Positions 61,907 through 64,000 of a stretch of 64,000 bases of DNA are shown piece by piece. Origin of the DNA: Brevibacillus brevis (GTDB lineage: Bacteria; Bacillota; Bacilli; Brevibacillales; Brevibacillaceae). The stretch covers positions 3,051,501-3,115,500 of the forward strand of contig NZ_CP134050.1 of the NCBI RefSeq assembly GCF_031583145.1. The letters run 5' to 3'. The notes beneath the pieces were generated by a model, which worked only from the letters and a program-made list of their open reading frames with translations, did not search any database and had not been told where the DNA came from. Position 1 is the stretch's first letter; every line of letters begins with the position of its first letter. Position numbers and translations under genes: made by a program.

Positions 61907-62788
61907 TCATTGCTTCCATTGGAAAGGCGATGCCTCAAAGAAAGGCTGCGGGTTCACATAGGTGTTCCCGATCAACATTCCGTAATGCAAATGGGGACCC
62001 GTAGAAAAGCCGGTCGTGCCCATTCGCCCGATGACTTGTCCTTGTTTAACCTCCTGGCCCGCTTTGACCTCCAGCTTGGACATATGCGCGTAAATGGAAA
62101 AGACTTGCATACCGTGATCGATGATGATTGTATTACCCGTCAAGTACAGGGAATCGGCCAAGACTACTTTGCCGTTGTTGCTGGCCCAGATGGGGGTGCC
62201 GGTCTTGTTGGCGATATCGATCGCAGAATGGCGGTTCGCCGGCACTCCGTTTACCACACGCTGATAGCCGTACGGAGTGGTCAGCGTCCCGACAGCCGGC
62301 TGGATGAACGCATCGGTAAAGTAAGGCACCTCAGCCGAACGGGAGCGGGCGGCGTTGATCTTTTTCTGATCCGCATTGATTCGATTGGTATCTTGACGCA
62401 TGTCATTTAGCTGTTTGCTTACCGTCAAAACGTCAACGGCAAATTTTTTAGGAGCGATCGTCACCGGGACGCAAGCGCTTTTATTTGCTGACTGGATTTG
62501 ATAGGTTCCGGGTTTGGCGTCAAATGGTACGGGAATAAAACGGGCATACTCTCCTTGGGAAGGCAACAGGCGGTACGTCTTGGAAAAGAGCGTGACCGAT
62601 TGTTCCCGATTGCTGCGCACAAAAATAACGTCGCCTGGATACGTTGTTCCTGGCAACACGGTCAAAGGCGTCTGCTGTTTTTGGTACTGAACATGTGCTT
62701 CTTCGATGATTTCCTTGCTGTAAGTGCTTGTCCCGGACAACAGTGTCAGGGCAGTGATCAGCATGAAACCGACCATCGATTGTAACAT
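61907..62788 (-). CDS. M23-family metallopeptidase (exported)
   Basis: A 293-residue exported peptidase: signal peptide (1-24), an N-terminal beta-domain (~45-115), a short coiled-coil linker (~120-150) and a C-terminal LytM domain with the zinc ligands in ANRHSAIDIA (His, Asp) and GPHLHYGML (HxH), plus FSIYAHMSKL. It should cleave peptide cross-links in peptidoglycan. Start behind GGGAGGGAACGG. Followed closely by relQ and a D,D-carboxypeptidase. Confidence 0.92.
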   Translation of the reverse strand: MLQSMVGFMLITALTLLSGTSTYSKEIIEEAHVQYQKQQTPLTVLPGTTYPGDVIFVRSNREQSVTLFSKTYRLLPSQGEYARFIPVPFDAKPGTYQIQSANKSACVPVTIAPKKFAVDVLTVSKQLNDMRQDTNRINADQKKINAARSRSAEVPYFTDAFIQPAVGTLTTPYGYQRVVNGVPANRHSAIDIANKTGTPIWASNNGKVVLADSLYLTGNTIIIDHGMQVFSIYAHMSKLEVKAGQEVKQGQVIGRMGTTGFSTGPHLHYGMLIGNTYVNPQPFFEASPFQWKQ

Positions 62789-62880
62789 AGCCGTTCCCTC
62801 CCAATTTCCAGTATATCAAAAGACGAAAGGAAAGGAAAAAGAAAAAGAAGGCTGTGCAGCTAGCCTTCTCCAATGGTTTC

Positions 62881-63135
62881 TCATTTTTTGGTGTAATCGG
62901 CCATCATATCCATGATGGATTGCACGCCGCTAAGCATCTCGCTTGCACGTCTTGTCTTTTGCGAGATGCTATCGAAATCGAGTCTGCCCTTTTTGCGATC
63001 GTTCCAACGTTTGAACAGATCTTCGGCTGCCCCAGGATTGCGGCGGACCTCTTTGACCCGGGCTTCATCTTCCTTCAGCCACGATTCAAATTCCGGGTGC
63101 TCCTTTAGCAGCCGCTTCACTTCTTTCCGTTTCAT
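62881..63135 (-). CDS. Hypothetical charged protein, weakly YlbD-like
   Basis: An 84-residue, highly charged protein (VKRLLKEHPEFESWLKEDEA, then LFKRWNDRKKGRLDF) ending in a Met-rich helix. The 'KEHP...W' followed by 'VRRNPG...LFKRW' pattern resembles the YlbD spore-coat family, although the match is loose. ATG 63135 follows AAAGGAGGAGG, a very strong ribosome site. Close to a SASP gene, consistent with a sporulation role. Confidence 0.65.
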   Translation of the reverse strand: MKRKEVKRLLKEHPEFESWLKEDEARVKEVRRNPGAAEDLFKRWNDRKKGRLDFDSISQKTRRASEMLSGVQSIMDMMADYTKK

Positions 63136-63263
63136 CGCGGACCTCCTCCTTTCGGTGTACAAACGTACGTAGTTATTTGTTCGTTACACCATATGACTAG
63201 TCCGCGAATATGCTTGTGTGTTTGCACTAGATGATAAATAAAGGGCGGAAATCAGACAAAGAG

Positions 63264-63286
63264 AAAGGCCCCGCTTAGGGACCTTT
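63264..63286 (-). terminator. Terminator of the SASP gene
   Basis: AAAGGYCCC / GGGGCCTTT stem with a TAAGC loop, followed on the minus strand by CTCTTTGTC. Confidence 0.75.
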
Positions 63287-63323
63287 CCGTCATCCAGCTA
63301 TTTACTTGTTAGGAGAGGAAGGC

Positions 63324-63524
63324 TTAGCGGCCTGCCATTTGGGATTCTGCGAAGCTCACCAGACGCTTGGTGATCTCTCCACCTACAGAACCGTTTTGAC
63401 GAGAAGTAGTGTCTGCGCCGAGATTTACACCGAATTCGGATGCAATCTCATACTTCAGTTGATCCAGAGCTTGGTTCGCTTGAGGAACTAGCAGGTTGTT
63501 GCTGCTGCCACCGTTGTTCGCCAT
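63324..63524 (-). CDS. Small acid-soluble spore protein, alpha/beta type
   Basis: A 66-residue SASP that coats spore DNA and is cleaved by the GPR protease at germination (site in KYEIASEFG). [20 protein letters not shown] and [15 protein letters not shown] are the two DNA-binding helices of the family. ATG 63524 follows AGGAGGAATTC. Expression in the forespore by sigma-G is expected from the family, although a clear promoter was not identified. Confidence 0.96.
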   Translation of the reverse strand: MANNGGSSNNLLVPQANQALDQLKYEIASEFGVNLGADTTSRQNGSVGGEITKRLVSFAESQMAGR

Positions 63525-63728
63525 GATTGAATTCCTCCTGTCGCGTTTTTTGTCTTCCGGGACGGGGTTGAACCGTCAGCTCATTTGCTTCCCGCCGGTC
63601 GAGACCGGAAGATGTTTTGGGTGTTCAAGAGGGGCATTGACCTCTTGTGGTACTATCATCCCTCCGTCTCTCTCATCCATACGTCCCGGGGGAAATGTAA
63701 ATTCTGACAAGGTGTTGCTTGGACCATG

Positions 63729-63737
63729 TGCTATAAT
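63729..63737 (+). promoter_or_regulatory. Extended -10 promoter
   Basis: TGCTATAAT (extended TGn-TATAAT), 37 bases before the exonuclease start; the -35 is not conserved. Confidence 0.6.
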
Positions 63738-63773
63738 GTTTGCGTAAAGTAGGTAACGAGAGGAGTATCCATC

Positions 63774-64000
63774 GTGAATCCATCCGGAAAAATTCTGCTC
63801 ATTGACGGAATGAGCTTTTTGTTTCGCGCTTTTTACGCTTCTGCCTGGGGAGGCGGATATCGCCAGACAACCACAGGCGTCTATACGAATGCCGTCTACG
63901 GCTTCACCAAAATGATGCTTGACTATGCAGACCTGGTAAAGCCTACCCACTTGGTGGTGGGCTGGGACGTCGCCTCGCGCGAATCCCTCGTGCGCAGCCA
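63774..64000 (+). CDS. 5'-3' exonuclease (PolA N-terminal-domain type), 3' truncated by window edge
   Basis: 75 codons are visible from GTG 63774, which follows GAGAGGAGTATCC. LLIDGMSFLFRAFYA carries the first metal-binding Asp and the FRAFYA signature of the 5'-3' exonuclease/FEN family, and TNAVYGFTKMMLD is also conserved. Continues beyond base 64000. It could be a stand-alone YpcP-type nuclease or the start of DNA polymerase I; the first residues favour the stand-alone class. Confidence 0.85.
   Translation, partial: MNPSGKILLIDGMSFLFRAFYASAWGGGYRQTTTGVYTNAVYGFTKMMLDYADLVKPTHLVVGWDVASRESLVRS

Overview
The window looks like chromosomal DNA from an endospore-forming, moderately GC-rich member of the Bacillota, most probably Brevibacillus or a close relative. 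The evidence is an alpha/beta-type small acid-soluble spore protein, T-box leaders, AGGAGG-type ribosome binding sites with frequent TTG/GTG starts, an HPr-linked PTS, and a MocR-type regulator next to a D-Ala-D-Ala ligase (an arrangement described as DdlR-ddl in Brevibacillus brevis). The genus is inferred from gene content; no rRNA or tRNA gene is present to confirm it. No CRISPR array, intact insertion sequence or prophage was seen.

Layout. 1-4.4 kb: end of a DJ-1/PfpI protein, then an SDR and MFS exporter divergent from a WYL regulator, and a 56-residue orphan protein. 4.6-7.2 kb: a DUF421 membrane protein, an arsenic operon (arsR-arsI-arsC) whose arsenite efflux gene has been reduced to a short 3' stub, and a His-rich YmaF protein. 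7.4-14.6 kb: a GAF/PucR regulator divergent from aldehyde dehydrogenase plus a beta-hydroxyacid dehydrogenase, then a LysR regulator divergent from a Tet(L)-like 14-TM exporter. 14.7-17 kb: leuA behind two tandem leucine T-boxes. 17-21 kb: small enzymes, an araC pseudogene fused to the tail of a gltS gene, and a von Willebrand lipoprotein.

21-28.8 kb is the most cohesive metabolic island: a LevR-type sigma-54 activator, a -24/-12 promoter lying inside the activator gene's terminator hairpin, and an operon for a complete mannose-family PTS (EIIA, B, C, D), a SIS-domain sugar isomerase/deglycase, a private HPr and a NanE-like epimerase. Together these should import and phosphorylate an amino- or glycated sugar and convert it to a glycolytic sugar phosphate; the substrate is unknown. 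28.9-31 kb: an AhpD-like protein, relics of aconitase and a TctA transporter, and four small co-oriented proteins of unknown function.

31-52.5 kb is rich in regulators and exporters: a WYL regulator divergent from a short UvrA-like ABC protein across a perfect palindrome, MocR-ddl, LysR/EamA/SDR, a methyltransferase, a DUF3311-SSS transporter pair, a DoxX-ArsR-SRPBCC operon with two operators, an MFS exporter with an AraC regulator carrying an in-frame stop, a second UvrA-like protein, and an EamA transporter behind a transcription-attenuation leader. 52.5-54.4 kb is AT-rich and gene-poor with degraded fragments. 54.5-64 kb is housekeeping: a P-loop kinase, glpK, deoD, two overlapping glycosyltransferases, an M23 peptidase-RelQ-D,D-carboxypeptidase cluster, a SASP, and the start of a 5'-3' exonuclease running off the end.
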